Source: Henricia sp. BOLD:AAB3569 (taxonomy: Eukaryota; Echinodermata; Asteroidea; Spinulosida; Echinasteridae). Taken from it: DNA of 64,000 nt. The notes below the pieces were generated by a model, which saw only the letters and a program-made list of their open reading frames with translations, made no database searches and had not been told where the DNA came from. Positions 36,201 through 50,300 of the stretch are shown here, in pieces; within the stretch, counting starts at the first letter, position 1; the number at the start of each line of letters is the position of its first letter. Position numbers and translations under genes: made by a program. Location of the stretch: assembly GCA_037783545.1 (NCBI GenBank), contig JBBELK010000686.1, forward strand, positions 62,001 through 126,000, in the 5' to 3' direction.

Positions 36201-39200
36201 ATGCCCTAAACTCTCTATATTGCGCACTTGTCATAAAAAATTGACAGACTTTCGCCGGGAAATGGCAGAGAAATTTCAAAGTTTAGAAAAAACTGGGTTG
36301 AGGCTTCCTGACTGCTCTCACGCAAACCGTGGCTGTCTGTACACACCTCTTTGGGGTACTCCTGAGTTGTGCGCATGCTCAGTCATTCGGACTGTCGTTA
36401 ACGCACCGCAGTTTGGCTCGGCAATTTGGTCAAAGTGTGGTCCAAACGTCGGCAAATTTGGAGGTCGAAAAATGTTCCGACGAACTTCAAATTTTGCATG
36501 CCCTAAACTCTCTATATTGCGCACTTGTCATAAAAAATTGACAGACTTTCGCCGGGAAATGGCAGAGAAATTTCAAAGTTTAGAAAAAACTGGGTTGAGG
36601 CTTCCTGACTGCTCTCACGCAAACCGTGGCTGTCTGTACACACCTCTTTGGGGTACTCCTGAGTTGTGCGCATGCTCAGTCATTCGGACTGTCGTTAACG
36701 CACCGCAGTTTGGCTCGGCAATTTGGTCAAAGTGTGGTCCAAACGTCGGCAAATTTGGAGGTCGAAAAATGTTCCGACGAACTTCAAATTTTGCATGCCC
36801 TAAACTCTCTATATTGCGCACTTGTCATAAAAAATTGACAGACTTTCGCCGGGAAATGGCAGAGAAATTTCAAAGTTTAGAAAAAACTGGGTTGAGGCTT
36901 CCTGACTGCTCTCACGCAAACCGTGGCTGTCTGTACACACCTCTTTGGGGTACTCCTGAGTTGTGCGCATGCTCAGTCATTCGGACTGTCGTTAACGCAC
37001 CGCAGTTTGGCTCGGCAATTTGGTCAAAGTGTGGTCCAAACGTCGGCAAATTTGGAGGTCGAAAAATGTTCCGACGAACTTCAAATTTTGCATGCCCTAA
37101 ACTCTCTATATTGCGCACTTGTCATAAAAAATTGACAGACTTTCGCCGGGAAATGGCAGAGAAATTTCAAAGTTTAGAAAAAACTGGGTTGAGGCTTCCT
37201 GACTGCTCTCACGCAAACCGTGGCTGTCTGTACACACCTCTTTGGGGTACTCCTGAGTTGTGCGCATGCTCAGTCATTCGGACTGTCGTTAACGCACCGC
37301 AGTTTGGCTCGGCAATTTGGTCAAAGTGTGGTCCAAACGTCGGCAAATTTGGAGGTCGAAAAATGTTCCGACGAACTTCAAATTTTGCATGCCCTAAACT
37401 CTCTATATTGCGCACTTGTCATAAAAAATTGACAGACTTTCGCCGGGAAATGGCAGAGAAATTTCAAAGTTTAGAAAAAACTGGGTTGAGGCTTCCTGAC
37501 TGCTCTCACGCAAACCGTGGCTGTCTGTACACACCTCTTTGGGGTACTCCTGAGTTGTGCGCATGCTCAGTCATTCGGACTGTCGTTAACGCACCGCAGT
37601 TTGGCTCGGCAATTTGGTCAAAGTGTGGTCCAAACGTCGGCAAATTTGGAGGTCGAAAAATGTTCCGACGAACTTCAAATTTTGCATGCCCTAAACTCTC
37701 TATATTGCGCACTTGTCATAAAAAATTGACAGACTTTCGCCGGGAAATGGCAGAGAAATTTCAAAGTTTAGAAAAAACTGGGTTGAGGCTTCCTGACTGC
37801 TCTCACGCAAACCGTGGCTGTCTGTACACACCTCTTTGGGGTACTCCTGAGTTGTGCGCATGCTCAGTCATTCGGACTGTCGTTAACGCACCGCAGTTTG
37901 GCTCGGCAATTTGGTCAAAGTGTGGTCCAAACGTCGGCAAATTTGGAGGTCGAAAAATGTTCCGACGAACTTCAAATTTTGCATGCCCTAAACTCTCTAT
38001 ATTGCGCACTTGTCATAAAAAATTGACAGACTTTCGCCGGGAAATGGCAGAGAAATTTCAAAGTTTAGAAAAAACTGGGTTGAGGCTTCCTGACTGCTCT
38101 CACGCAAACCGTGGCTGTCTGTACACACCTCTTTGGGGTACTCCTGAGTTGTGCGCATGCTCAGTCATTCGGACTGTCGTTAACGCACCGCAGTTTGGCT
38201 CGGCAATTTGGTCAAAGTGTGGTCCAAACGTCGGCAAATTTGGAGGTCGAAAAATGTTCCGACGAACTTCAAATTTTGCATGCCCTAAACTCTCTATATT
38301 GCGCACTTGTCATAAAAAATTGACAGACTTTCGCCGGGAAATGGCAGAGAAATTTCAAAGTTTAGAAAAAACTGGGTTGAGGCTTCCTGACTGCTCTCAC
38401 GCAAACCGTGGCTGTCTGTACACACCTCTTTGGGGTACTCCTGAGTTGTGCGCATGCTCAGTCATTCGGACTGTCGTTAACGCACCGCAGTTTGGCTCGG
38501 CAATTTGGTCAAAGTGTGGTCCAAACGTCGGCAAATTTGGAGGTCGAAAAATGTTCCGACGAACTTCAAATTTTGCATGCCCTAAACTCTCTATATTGCG
38601 CACTTGTCATAAAAAATTGACAGACTTTCGCCGGGAAATGGCAGAGAAATTTCAAAGTTTAGAAAAAACTGGGTTGAGGCTTCCTGACTGCTCTCACGCA
38701 AACCGTGGCTGTCTGTACACACCTCTTTGGGGTACTCCTGAGTTGTGCGCATGCTCAGTCATTCGGACTGTCGTTAACGCACCGCAGTTTGGCTCGGCAA
38801 TTTGGTCAAAGTGTGGTCCAAACGTCGGCAAATTTGGAGGTCGAAAAATGTTCCGACGAACTTCAAATTTTGCATGCCCTAAACTCTCTATATTGCGCAC
38901 TTGTCATAAAAAATTGACAGACTTTCGCCGGGAAATGGCAGAGAAATTTCAAAGTTTAGAAAAAACTGGGTTGAGGCTTCCTGACTGCTCTCACGCAAAC
39001 CGTGGCTGTCTGTACACACCTCTTTGGGGTACTCCTGAGTTGTGCGCATGCTCAGTCATTCGGACTGTCGTTAACGCACCGCAGTTTGGCTCGGCAATTT
39101 GGTCAAAGTGTGGTCCAAACGTCGGCAAATTTGGAGGTCGAAAAATGTTCCGACGAACTTCAAATTTTGCATGCCCTAAACTCTCTATATTGCGCACTTG

Positions 39201-42200
39201 TCATAAAAAATTGACAGACTTTCGCCGGGAAATGGCAGAGAAATTTCAAAGTTTAGAAAAAACTGGGTTGAGGCTTCCTGACTGCTCTCACGCAAACCGT
39301 GGCTGTCTGTACACACCTCTTTGGGGTACTCCTGAGTTGTGCGCATGCTCAGTCATTCGGACTGTCGTTAACGCACCGCAGTTTGGCTCGGCAATTTGGT
39401 CAAAGTGTGGTCCAAACGTCGGCAAATTTGGAGGTCGAAAAATGTTCCGACGAACTTCAAATTTTGCATGCCCTAAACTCTCTATATTGCGCACTTGTCA
39501 TAAAAAATTGACAGACTTTCGCCGGGAAATGGCAGAGAAATTTCAAAGTTTAGAAAAAACTGGGTTGAGGCTTCCTGACTGCTCTCACGCAAACCGTGGC
39601 TGTCTGTACACACCTCTTTGGGGTACTCCTGAGTTGTGCGCATGCTCAGTCATTCGGACTGTCGTTAACGCACCGCAGTTTGGCTCGGCAATTTGGTCAA
39701 AGTGTGGTCCAAACGTCGGCAAATTTGGAGGTCGAAAAATGTTCCGACGAACTTCAAATTTTGCATGCCCTAAACTCTCTATATTGCGCACTTGTCATAA
39801 AAAATTGACAGACTTTCGCCGGGAAATGGCAGAGAAATTTCAAAGTTTAGAAAAAACTGGGTTGAGGCTTCCTGACTGCTCTCACGCAAACCGTGGCTGT
39901 CTGTACACACCTCTTTGGGGTACTCCTGAGTTGTGCGCATGCTCAGTCATTCGGACTGTCGTTAACGCACCGCAGTTTGGCTCGGCAATTTGGTCAAAGT
40001 GTGGTCCAAACGTCGGCAAATTTGGAGGTCGAAAAATGTTCCGACGAACTTCAAATTTTGCATGCCCTAAACTCTCTATATTGCGCACTTGTCATAAAAA
40101 ATTGACAGACTTTCGCCGGGAAATGGCAGAGAAATTTCAAAGTTTAGAAAAAACTGGGTTGAGGCTTCCTGACTGCTCTCACGCAAACCGTGGCTGTCTG
40201 TACACACCTCTTTGGGGTACTCCTGAGTTGTGCGCATGCTCAGTCATTCGGACTGTCGTTAACGCACCGCAGTTTGGCTCGGCAATTTGGTCAAAGTGTG
40301 GTCCAAACGTCGGCAAATTTGGAGGTCGAAAAATGTTCCGACGAACTTCAAATTTTGCATGCCCTAAACTCTCTATATTGCGCACTTGTCATAAAAAATT
40401 GACAGACTTTCGCCGGGAAATGGCAGAGAAATTTCAAAGTTTAGAAAAAACTGGGTTGAGGCTTCCTGACTGCTCTCACGCAAACCGTGGCTGTCTGTAC
40501 ACACCTCTTTGGGGTACTCCTGAGTTGTGCGCATGCTCAGTCATTCGGACTGTCGTTAACGCACCGCAGTTTGGCTCGGCAATTTGGTCAAAGTGTGGTC
40601 CAAACGTCGGCAAATTTGGAGGTCGAAAAATGTTCCGACGAACTTCAAATTTTGCATGCCCTAAACTCTCTATATTGCGCACTTGTCATAAAAAATTGAC
40701 AGACTTTCGCCGGGAAATGGCAGAGAAATTTCAAAGTTTAGAAAAAACTGGGTTGAGGCTTCCTGACTGCTCTCACGCAAACCGTGGCTGTCTGTACACA
40801 CCTCTTTGGGGTACTCCTGAGTTGTGCGCATGCTCAGTCATTCGGACTGTCGTTAACGCACCGCAGTTTGGCTCGGCAATTTGGTCAAAGTGTGGTCCAA
40901 ACGTCGGCAAATTTGGAGGTCGAAAAATGTTCCGACGAACTTCAAATTTTGCATGCCCTAAACTCTCTATATTGCGCACTTGTCATAAAAAATTGACAGA
41001 CTTTCGCCGGGAAATGGCAGAGAAATTTCAAAGTTTAGAAAAAACTGGGTTGAGGCTTCCTGACTGCTCTCACGCAAACCGTGGCTGTCTGTACACACCT
41101 CTTTGGGGTACTCCTGAGTTGTGCGCATGCTCAGTCATTCGGACTGTCGTTAACGCACCGCAGTTTGGCTCGGCAATTTGGTCAAAGTGTGGTCCAAACG
41201 TCGGCAAATTTGGAGGTCGAAAAATGTTCCGACGAACTTCAAATTTTGCATGCCCTAAACTCTCTATATTGCGCACTTGTCATAAAAAATTGACAGACTT
41301 TCGCCGGGAAATGGCAGAGAAATTTCAAAGTTTAGAAAAAACTGGGTTGAGGCTTCCTGACTGCTCTCACGCAAACCGTGGCTGTCTGTACACACCTCTT
41401 TGGGGTACTCCTGAGTTGTGCGCATGCTCAGTCATTCGGACTGTCGTTAACGCACCGCAGTTTGGCTCGGCAATTTGGTCAAAGTGTGGTCCAAACGTCG
41501 GCAAATTTGGAGGTCGAAAAATGTTCCGACGAACTTCAAATTTTGCATGCCCTAAACTCTCTATATTGCGCACTTGTCATAAAAAATTGACAGACTTTCG
41601 CCGGGAAATGGCAGAGAAATTTCAAAGTTTAGAAAAAACTGGGTTGAGGCTTCCTGACTGCTCTCACGCAAACCGTGGCTGTCTGTACACACCTCTTTGG
41701 GGTACTCCTGAGTTGTGCGCATGCTCAGTCATTCGGACTGTCGTTAACGCACCGCAGTTTGGCTCGGCAATTTGGTCAAAGTGTGGTCCAAACGTCGGCA
41801 AATTTGGAGGTCGAAAAATGTTCCGACGAACTTCAAATTTTGCATGCCCTAAACTCTCTATATTGCGCACTTGTCATAAAAAATTGACAGACTTTCGCCG
41901 GGAAATGGCAGAGAAATTTCAAAGTTTAGAAAAAACTGGGTTGAGGCTTCCTGACTGCTCTCACGCAAACCGTGGCTGTCTGTACACACCTCTTTGGGGT
42001 ACTCCTGAGTTGTGCGCATGCTCAGTCATTCGGACTGTCGTTAACGCACCGCAGTTTGGCTCGGCAATTTGGTCAAAGTGTGGTCCAAACGTCGGCAAAT
42101 TTGGAGGTCGAAAAATGTTCCGACGAACTTCAAATTTTGCATGCCCTAAACTCTCTATATTGCGCACTTGTCATAAAAAATTGACAGACTTTCGCCGGGA

Positions 42201-45200
42201 AATGGCAGAGAAATTTCAAAGTTTAGAAAAAACTGGGTTGAGGCTTCCTGACTGCTCTCACGCAAACCGTGGCTGTCTGTACACACCTCTTTGGGGTACT
42301 CCTGAGTTGTGCGCATGCTCAGTCATTCGGACTGTCGTTAACGCACCGCAGTTTGGCTCGGCAATTTGGTCAAAGTGTGGTCCAAACGTCGGCAAATTTG
42401 GAGGTCGAAAAATGTTCCGACGAACTTCAAATTTTGCATGCCCTAAACTCTCTATATTGCGCACTTGTCATAAAAAATTGACAGACTTTCGCCGGGAAAT
42501 GGCAGAGAAATTTCAAAGTTTAGAAAAAACTGGGTTGAGGCTTCCTGACTGCTCTCACGCAAACCGTGGCTGTCTGTACACACCTCTTTGGGGTACTCCT
42601 GAGTTGTGCGCATGCTCAGTCATTCGGACTGTCGTTAACGCACCGCAGTTTGGCTCGGCAATTTGGTCAAAGTGTGGTCCAAACGTCGGCAAATTTGGAG
42701 GTCGAAAAATGTTCCGACGAACTTCAAATTTTGCATGCCCTAAACTCTCTATATTGCGCACTTGTCATAAAAAATTGACAGACTTTCGCCGGGAAATGGC
42801 AGAGAAATTTCAAAGTTTAGAAAAAACTGGGTTGAGGCTTCCTGACTGCTCTCACGCAAACCGTGGCTGTCTGTACACACCTCTTTGGGGTACTCCTGAG
42901 TTGTGCGCATGCTCAGTCATTCGGACTGTCGTTAACGCACCGCAGTTTGGCTCGGCAATTTGGTCAAAGTGTGGTCCAAACGTCGGCAAATTTGGAGGTC
43001 GAAAAATGTTCCGACGAACTTCAAATTTTGCATGCCCTAAACTCTCTATATTGCGCACTTGTCATAAAAAATTGACAGACTTTCGCCGGGAAATGGCAGA
43101 GAAATTTCAAAGTTTAGAAAAAACTGGGTTGAGGCTTCCTGACTGCTCTCACGCAAACCGTGGCTGTCTGTACACACCTCTTTGGGGTACTCCTGAGTTG
43201 TGCGCATGCTCAGTCATTCGGACTGTCGTTAACGCACCGCAGTTTGGCTCGGCAATTTGGTCAAAGTGTGGTCCAAACGTCGGCAAATTTGGAGGTCGAA
43301 AAATGTTCCGACGAACTTCAAATTTTGCATGCCCTAAACTCTCTATATTGCGCACTTGTCATAAAAAATTGACAGACTTTCGCCGGGAAATGGCAGAGAA
43401 ATTTCAAAGTTTAGAAAAAACTGGGTTGAGGCTTCCTGACTGCTCTCACGCAAACCGTGGCTGTCTGTACACACCTCTTTGGGGTACTCCTGAGTTGTGC
43501 GCATGCTCAGTCATTCGGACTGTCGTTAACGCACCGCAGTTTGGCTCGGCAATTTGGTCAAAGTGTGGTCCAAACGTCGGCAAATTTGGAGGTCGAAAAA
43601 TGTTCCGACGAACTTCAAATTTTGCATGCCCTAAACTCTCTATATTGCGCACTTGTCATAAAAAATTGACAGACTTTCGCCGGGAAATGGCAGAGAAATT
43701 TCAAAGTTTAGAAAAAACTGGGTTGAGGCTTCCTGACTGCTCTCACGCAAACCGTGGCTGTCTGTACACACCTCTTTGGGGTACTCCTGAGTTGTGCGCA
43801 TGCTCAGTCATTCGGACTGTCGTTAACGCACCGCAGTTTGGCTCGGCAATTTGGTCAAAGTGTGGTCCAAACGTCGGCAAATTTGGAGGTCGAAAAATGT
43901 TCCGACGAACTTCAAATTTTGCATGCCCTAAACTCTCTATATTGCGCACTTGTCATAAAAAATTGACAGACTTTCGCCGGGAAATGGCAGAGAAATTTCA
44001 AAGTTTAGAAAAAACTGGGTTGAGGCTTCCTGACTGCTCTCACGCAAACCGTGGCTGTCTGTACACACCTCTTTGGGGTACTCCTGAGTTGTGCGCATGC
44101 TCAGTCATTCGGACTGTCGTTAACGCACCGCAGTTTGGCTCGGCAATTTGGTCAAAGTGTGGTCCAAACGTCGGCAAATTTGGAGGTCGAAAAATGTTCC
44201 GACGAACTTCAAATTTTGCATGCCCTAAACTCTCTATATTGCGCACTTGTCATAAAAAATTGACAGACTTTCGCCGGGAAATGGCAGAGAAATTTCAAAG
44301 TTTAGAAAAAACTGGGTTGAGGCTTCCTGACTGCTCTCACGCAAACCGTGGCTGTCTGTACACACCTCTTTGGGGTACTCCTGAGTTGTGCGCATGCTCA
44401 GTCATTCGGACTGTCGTTAACGCACCGCAGTTTGGCTCGGCAATTTGGTCAAAGTGTGGTCCAAACGTCGGCAAATTTGGAGGTCGAAAAATGTTCCGAC
44501 GAACTTCAAATTTTGCATGCCCTAAACTCTCTATATTGCGCACTTGTCATAAAAAATTGACAGACTTTCGCCGGGAAATGGCAGAGAAATTTCAAAGTTT
44601 AGAAAAAACTGGGTTGAGGCTTCCTGACTGCTCTCACGCAAACCGTGGCTGTCTGTACACACCTCTTTGGGGTACTCCTGAGTTGTGCGCATGCTCAGTC
44701 ATTCGGACTGTCGTTAACGCACCGCAGTTTGGCTCGGCAATTTGGTCAAAGTGTGGTCCAAACGTCGGCAAATTTGGAGGTCGAAAAATGTTCCGACGAA
44801 CTTCAAATTTTGCATGCCCTAAACTCTCTATATTGCGCACTTGTCATAAAAAATTGACAGACTTTCGCCGGGAAATGGCAGAGAAATTTCAAAGTTTAGA
44901 AAAAACTGGGTTGAGGCTTCCTGACTGCTCTCACGCAAACCGTGGCTGTCTGTACACACCTCTTTGGGGTACTCCTGAGTTGTGCGCATGCTCAGTCATT
45001 CGGACTGTCGTTAACGCACCGCAGTTTGGCTCGGCAATTTGGTCAAAGTGTGGTCCAAACGTCGGCAAATTTGGAGGTCGAAAAATGTTCCGACGAACTT
45101 CAAATTTTGCATGCCCTAAACTCTCTATATTGCGCACTTGTCATAAAAAATTGACAGACTTTCGCCGGGAAATGGCAGAGAAATTTCAAAGTTTAGAAAA

Positions 45201-47363
45201 AACTGGGTTGAGGCTTCCTGACTGCTCTCACGCAAACCGTGGCTGTCTGTACACACCTCTTTGGGGTACTCCTGAGTTGTGCGCATGCTCAGCTCATTCG
45301 GACTGTCGTTAACGCACCGCAGTTTGGCTCGGCAATTTGGTCAAAGTGTGGTCCAAACGTCGGCAAATTTGGAGGTCGAAAAATGTTCCGACGAACTTCA
45401 AATTTTGCATGCCCTAAACTCTCTATATTGCGCACTTGTCATAAAAAATTGACAGACTTTCGCCGGGAAATGGCAGAGAAATTTCAAAGTTTAGAAAAAA
45501 CTGGGTTGAGGCTTCCTGACTGCTCTCACGCAAACCGTGGCTGTCTGTACACACCTCTTTGGGGTACTCCTGAGTTGTGCGCATGCTCAGTCATTCGGAC
45601 TGTCGTTAACGCACCGCAGTTTGGCTCGGCAATTTGGTCAAAGTGTGGTCCAAACGTCGGCAAATTTGGAGGTCGAAAAATGTTCCGACGAACTTCAAAT
45701 TTTGCATGCCCTAAACTCTCTATATTGCGCACTTGTCATAAAAAATTGACAGACTTTCGCCGGGAAATGGCAGAGAAATTTCAAAGTTTAGAAAAAACTG
45801 GGTTGAGGCTTCCTGACTGCTCTCACGCAAACCGTGGCTGTCTGTACACACCTCTTTGGGGTACTCCTGAGTTGTGCGCATGCTCAGTCATTCGGACTGT
45901 CGTTAACGCACCGCAGTTTGGCTCGGCAATTTGGTCAAAGTGTGGTCCAAACGTCGGCAAATTTGGAGGTCGAAAAATGTTCCGACGAACTTCAAATTTT
46001 GCATGCCCTAAACTCTCTATATTGCGCACTTGTCATAAAAAATTGACAGACTTTCGCCGGGAAATGGCAGAGAAATTTCAAAGTTTAGAAAAAACTGGGT
46101 TGAGGCTTCCTGACTGCTCTCACGCAAACCGTGGCTGTCTGTACACACCTCTTTGGGGTACTCCTGAGTTGTGCGCATGCTCAGTCATTCGGACTGTCGT
46201 TAACGCACCGCAGTTTGGCTCGGCAATTTGGTCAAAGTGTGGTCCAAACGTCGGCAAATTTGGAGGTCGAAAAATGTTCCGACGAACTTCAAATTTTGCA
46301 TGCCCTAAACTCTCTATATTGCGCACTTGTCATAAAAAATTGACAGACTTTCGCCGGGAAATGGCAGAGAAATTTCAAAGTTTAGAAAAAACTGGGTTGA
46401 GGCTTCCTGACTGCTCTCACGCAAACCGTGGCTGTCTGTACACACCTCTTTGGGGTACTCCTGAGTTGTGCGCATGCTCAGTCATTCGGACTGTCGTTAA
46501 CGCACCGCAGTTTGGCTCGGCAATTTGGTCAAAGTGTGGTCCAAACGTCGGCAAATTTGGAGGTCGAAAAATGTTCCGACGAACTTCAAATTTTGCATGC
46601 CCTAAACTCTCTATATTGCGCACTTGTCATAAAAAATTGACAGACTTTCGCCGGGAAATGGCAGAGAAATTTCAAAGTTTAGAAAAAACTGGGTTGAGGC
46701 TTCCTGACTGCTCTCACGCAAACCGTGGCTGTCTGTACACACCTCTTTGGGGTACTCCTGAGTTGTGCGCATGCTCAGTCATTCGGACTGTCGTTAACGC
46801 ACCGCAGTTTGGCTCGGCAATTTGGTCAAAGTGTGGTCCAAACGTCGGCAAATTTGGAGGTCGAAAAATGTTCCGACGAACTTCAAATTTTGCATGCCCT
46901 AAACTCTCTATATTGCGCACTTGTCATAAAAAATTGACAGACTTTCGCCGGGAAATGGCAGAGAAATTTCAAAGTTTAGAAAAAACTGGGTTGAGGCTTC
47001 CTGACTGCTCTCACGCAAACCGTGGCTGTCTGTACACACCTCTTTGGGGTACTCCTGAGTTGTGCGCATGCTCAGTCATTCGGACTGTCGTTAACGCACC
47101 GCAGTTTGGCTCGGCAATTTGGTCAAAGTGTGGTCCAAACGTCGGCAAATTTGGAGGTCGAAAAATGTTCCGACGAACTTCAAATTTTGCATGCCCTAAA
47201 CTCTCTATATTGCGCACTTGTCATAAAAAATTGACAGACTTTCGCCGGGAAATGGCAGAGAAATTTCAAAGTTTAGAAAAAACTGGGTTGAGGCTTCCTG
47301 ACTGCTCTCACGCAAACCGTGGCTGTCTGTACACACCTCTTTGGGGTACTCCTGAGTTGTGCG
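18250..47363 (+). repeat. Homogeneous core of the 297-bp satellite
   Basis: Anchors from 18510 to 30390 are spaced by exactly 297 bp for 40 consecutive units, and from 31577 to 45239 for 46 consecutive units. Predicted peptides in two forward frames and one reverse frame are the same from unit to unit, so copies appear identical or almost so. The exceptions I found are a 2-bp deletion (gtttggcggc near 30478), a seven-A run at 31534-31540 and an inserted C at 45293 (cagctcattc). Nothing non-satellite is present. Such uniformity implies recent amplification or strong gene conversion, or over-collapsed consensus in assembly. Confidence 0.97.
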
Positions 47364-47397
47364 CATGCTCAGTCATTCGGCATGCTCAGTCATTCGG
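47364..47397 (+). repeat. 17-bp tandem duplication within a monomer
   Basis: The 17-mer catgctcagtcattcgg at 47364-47380 is followed directly by an identical copy at 47381-47397. The anchor spacing here is 314 bp (47319 to 47633) rather than 297, so the duplication accounts for the whole excess. I saw it in no other monomer in the window. It shifts the otherwise open forward frame. Confidence 0.95.
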
Positions 47398-50300
47398 ACT
47401 GTCGTTAACGCACCGCAGTTTGGCTCGGCAATTTGGTCAAAGTGTGGTCCAAACGTCGGCAAATTTGGAGGTCGAAAAATGTTCCGACGAACTTCAAATT
47501 TTGCATGCCCTAAACTCTCTATATTGCGCACTTGTCATAAAAAATTGACAGACTTTCGCCGGGAAATGGCAGAGAAATTTCAAAGTTTAGAAAAAACTGG
47601 GTTGAGGCTTCCTGACTGCTCTCACGCAAACCGTGGCTGTCTGTACACACCTCTTTGGGGTACTCCTGAGTTGTGCGCATGCTCAGTCATTCGGACTGTC
47701 GTTAACGCACCGCAGTTTGGCTCGGCAATTTGGTCAAAGTGTGGTCCAAACGTCGGCAAATTTGGAGGTCGAAAAATGTTCCGACGAACTTCAAATTTTG
47801 CATGCCCTAAACTCTCTATATTGCGCACTTGTCATAAAAAAATTGACAGACTTTCGCCGGGAAATGGCAGAGAAATTTCAAAGTTTAGAAAAAACTGGGT
47901 TGAGGCTTCCTGACTGCTCTCACGCAAACCGTGGCTGTCTGTACACACCTCTTTGGGGTACTCCTGAGTTGTGCGCATGCTCAGTCATTCGGACTGTCGT
48001 TAACGCACCGCAGTTTGGCTCGGCAATTTGGTCAAAGTGTGGTCCAAACGTCGGCAAATTTGGAGGTCGAAAAATGTTCCGACGAACTTCAAATTTTGCA
48101 TGCCCTAAACTCTCTATATTGCGCACTTGTCATAAAAAATTGACAGACTTTCGCCGGGAAATGGCAGAGAAATTTCAAAGTTTAGAAAAAACTGGGTTGA
48201 GGCTTCCTGACTGCTCTCACGCAAACCGTGGCTGTCTGTACACACCTCTTTGGGGTACTCCTGAGTTGTGCGCATGCTCAGTCATTCGGACTGTCGTTAA
48301 CGCACCGCAGTTTGGCTCGGCAATTTGGTCAAAGTGTGGTCCAAACGTCGGCAAATTTGGAGGTCGAAAAATGTTCCGACGAACTTCAAATTTTGCATGC
48401 CCTAAACTCTCTATATTGCGCACTTGTCATAAAAAAATTGACAGACTTTCGCCGGGAAATGGCAGAGAAATTTCAAAGTTTAGAAAAAACTGGGTTGAGG
48501 CTTCCTGACTGCTCTCACGCAAACCGTGGCTGTCTGTACACACCTCTTTGGGGTACTCCTGAGTTGTGCGCATGCTCAGTCATTCGGACTGTCGTTAACG
48601 CACCGCAGTTTGGCTCGGCAATTTGGTCAAAGTGTGGTCCAAACGTCGGCAAATTTGGAGGTCGAAAAATGTTCCGACGAACTTCAAATTTTGCATGCCC
48701 TAAACTCTCTATATTGCGCACTTGTCATAAAAAATTGACAGACTTTCGCCGGGAAATGGCAGAGAAATTTCAAAGTTTAGAAAAAACTGGGTTGAGGCTT
48801 CCTGACTGCTCTCACGCAAACCGTGGCTGTCTGTACACACCTCTTTGGGGTACTCCTGAGTTGTGCGCATGCTCAGTCATTCGGACTGTCGTTAACGCAC
48901 CGCAGTTTGGCTCGGCAATTTGGTCAAAGTGTGGTCCAAACGTCGGCAAATTTGGAGGTCGAAAAATGTTCCGACGAACTTCAAATTTTGCATGCCCTAA
49001 ACTCTCTATATTGCGCACTTGTCATAAAAAATTGACAGACTTTCGCCGGGAAATGGCAGAGAAATTTCAAAGTTTAGAAAAAACTGGGTTGAGGCTTCCT
49101 GACTGCTCTCACGCAAACCGTGGCTGTCTGTACACACCTCTTTGGGGTACTCCTGAGTTGTGCGCATGCTCAGTCATTCGGACTGTCGTTAACGCACCGC
49201 AGTTTGGCTCGGCAATTTGGTCAAAGTGTGGTCCAAACGTCGGCAAATTTGGAGGTCGAAAAATGTTCCGACGAACTTCAAATTTTGCATGCCCTAAACT
49301 CTCTATATTGCGCACTTGTCATAAAAAATTGACAGACTTTCGCCGGGAAATGGCAGAGAAATTTCAAAGTTTAGAAAAAACTGGGTTGAGGCTTCCTGAC
49401 TGCTCTCACGCAAACCGTGGCTGTCTGTACACACCTCTTTGGGGTACTCCTGAGTTGTGCGCATGCTCAGTCATTCGGACTGTCGTTAACGCACCGCAGT
49501 TTGGCTCGGCAATTTGGTCAAAGTGTGGTCCAAACGTCGGCAAATTTGGAGGTCGAAAAATGTTCCGACGAACTTCAAATTTTGCATGCCCTAAACTCTC
49601 TATATTGCGCACTTGTCATAAAAAATTGACAGACTTTCGCCGGGAAATGGCAGAGAAATTTCAAAGTTTAGAAAAAACTGGGTTGAGGCTTCCTGACTGC
49701 TCTCACGCAAACCGTGGCTGTCTGTACACACCTCTTTGGGGTACTCCTGAGTTGTGCGCATGCTCAGTCATTCGGACTGTCGTTAACGCACCGCAGTTTG
49801 GCTCGGCAATTTGGTCAAAGTGTGGTCCAAACGTCGGCAAATTTGGAGGTCGAAAAATGTTCCGACGAACTTCAAATTTTGCATGCCCTAAACTCTCTAT
49901 ATTGCGCACTTGTCATAAAAAATTGACAGACTTTCGCCGGGAAATGGCAGAGAAATTTCAAAGTTTAGAAAAAACTGGGTTGAGGCTTCCTGACTGCTCT
50001 CACGCAAACCGTGGCTGTCTGTACACACCTCTTTGGGGTACTCCTGAGTTGTGCGCATGCTCAGTCATTCGGACTGTCGTTAACGCACCGCAGTTTGGCT
50101 CGGCAATTTGGTCAAAGTGTGGTCCAAACGTCGGCAAATTTGGAGGTCGAAAAATGTTCCGACGAACTTCAAATTTTGCATGCCCTAAACTCTCTATATT
50201 GCGCACTTGTCATAAAAAATTGACAGACTTTCGCCGGGAAATGGCAGAGAAATTTCAAAGTTTAGAAAAAACTGGGTTGAGGCTTCCTGACTGCTCTCAC

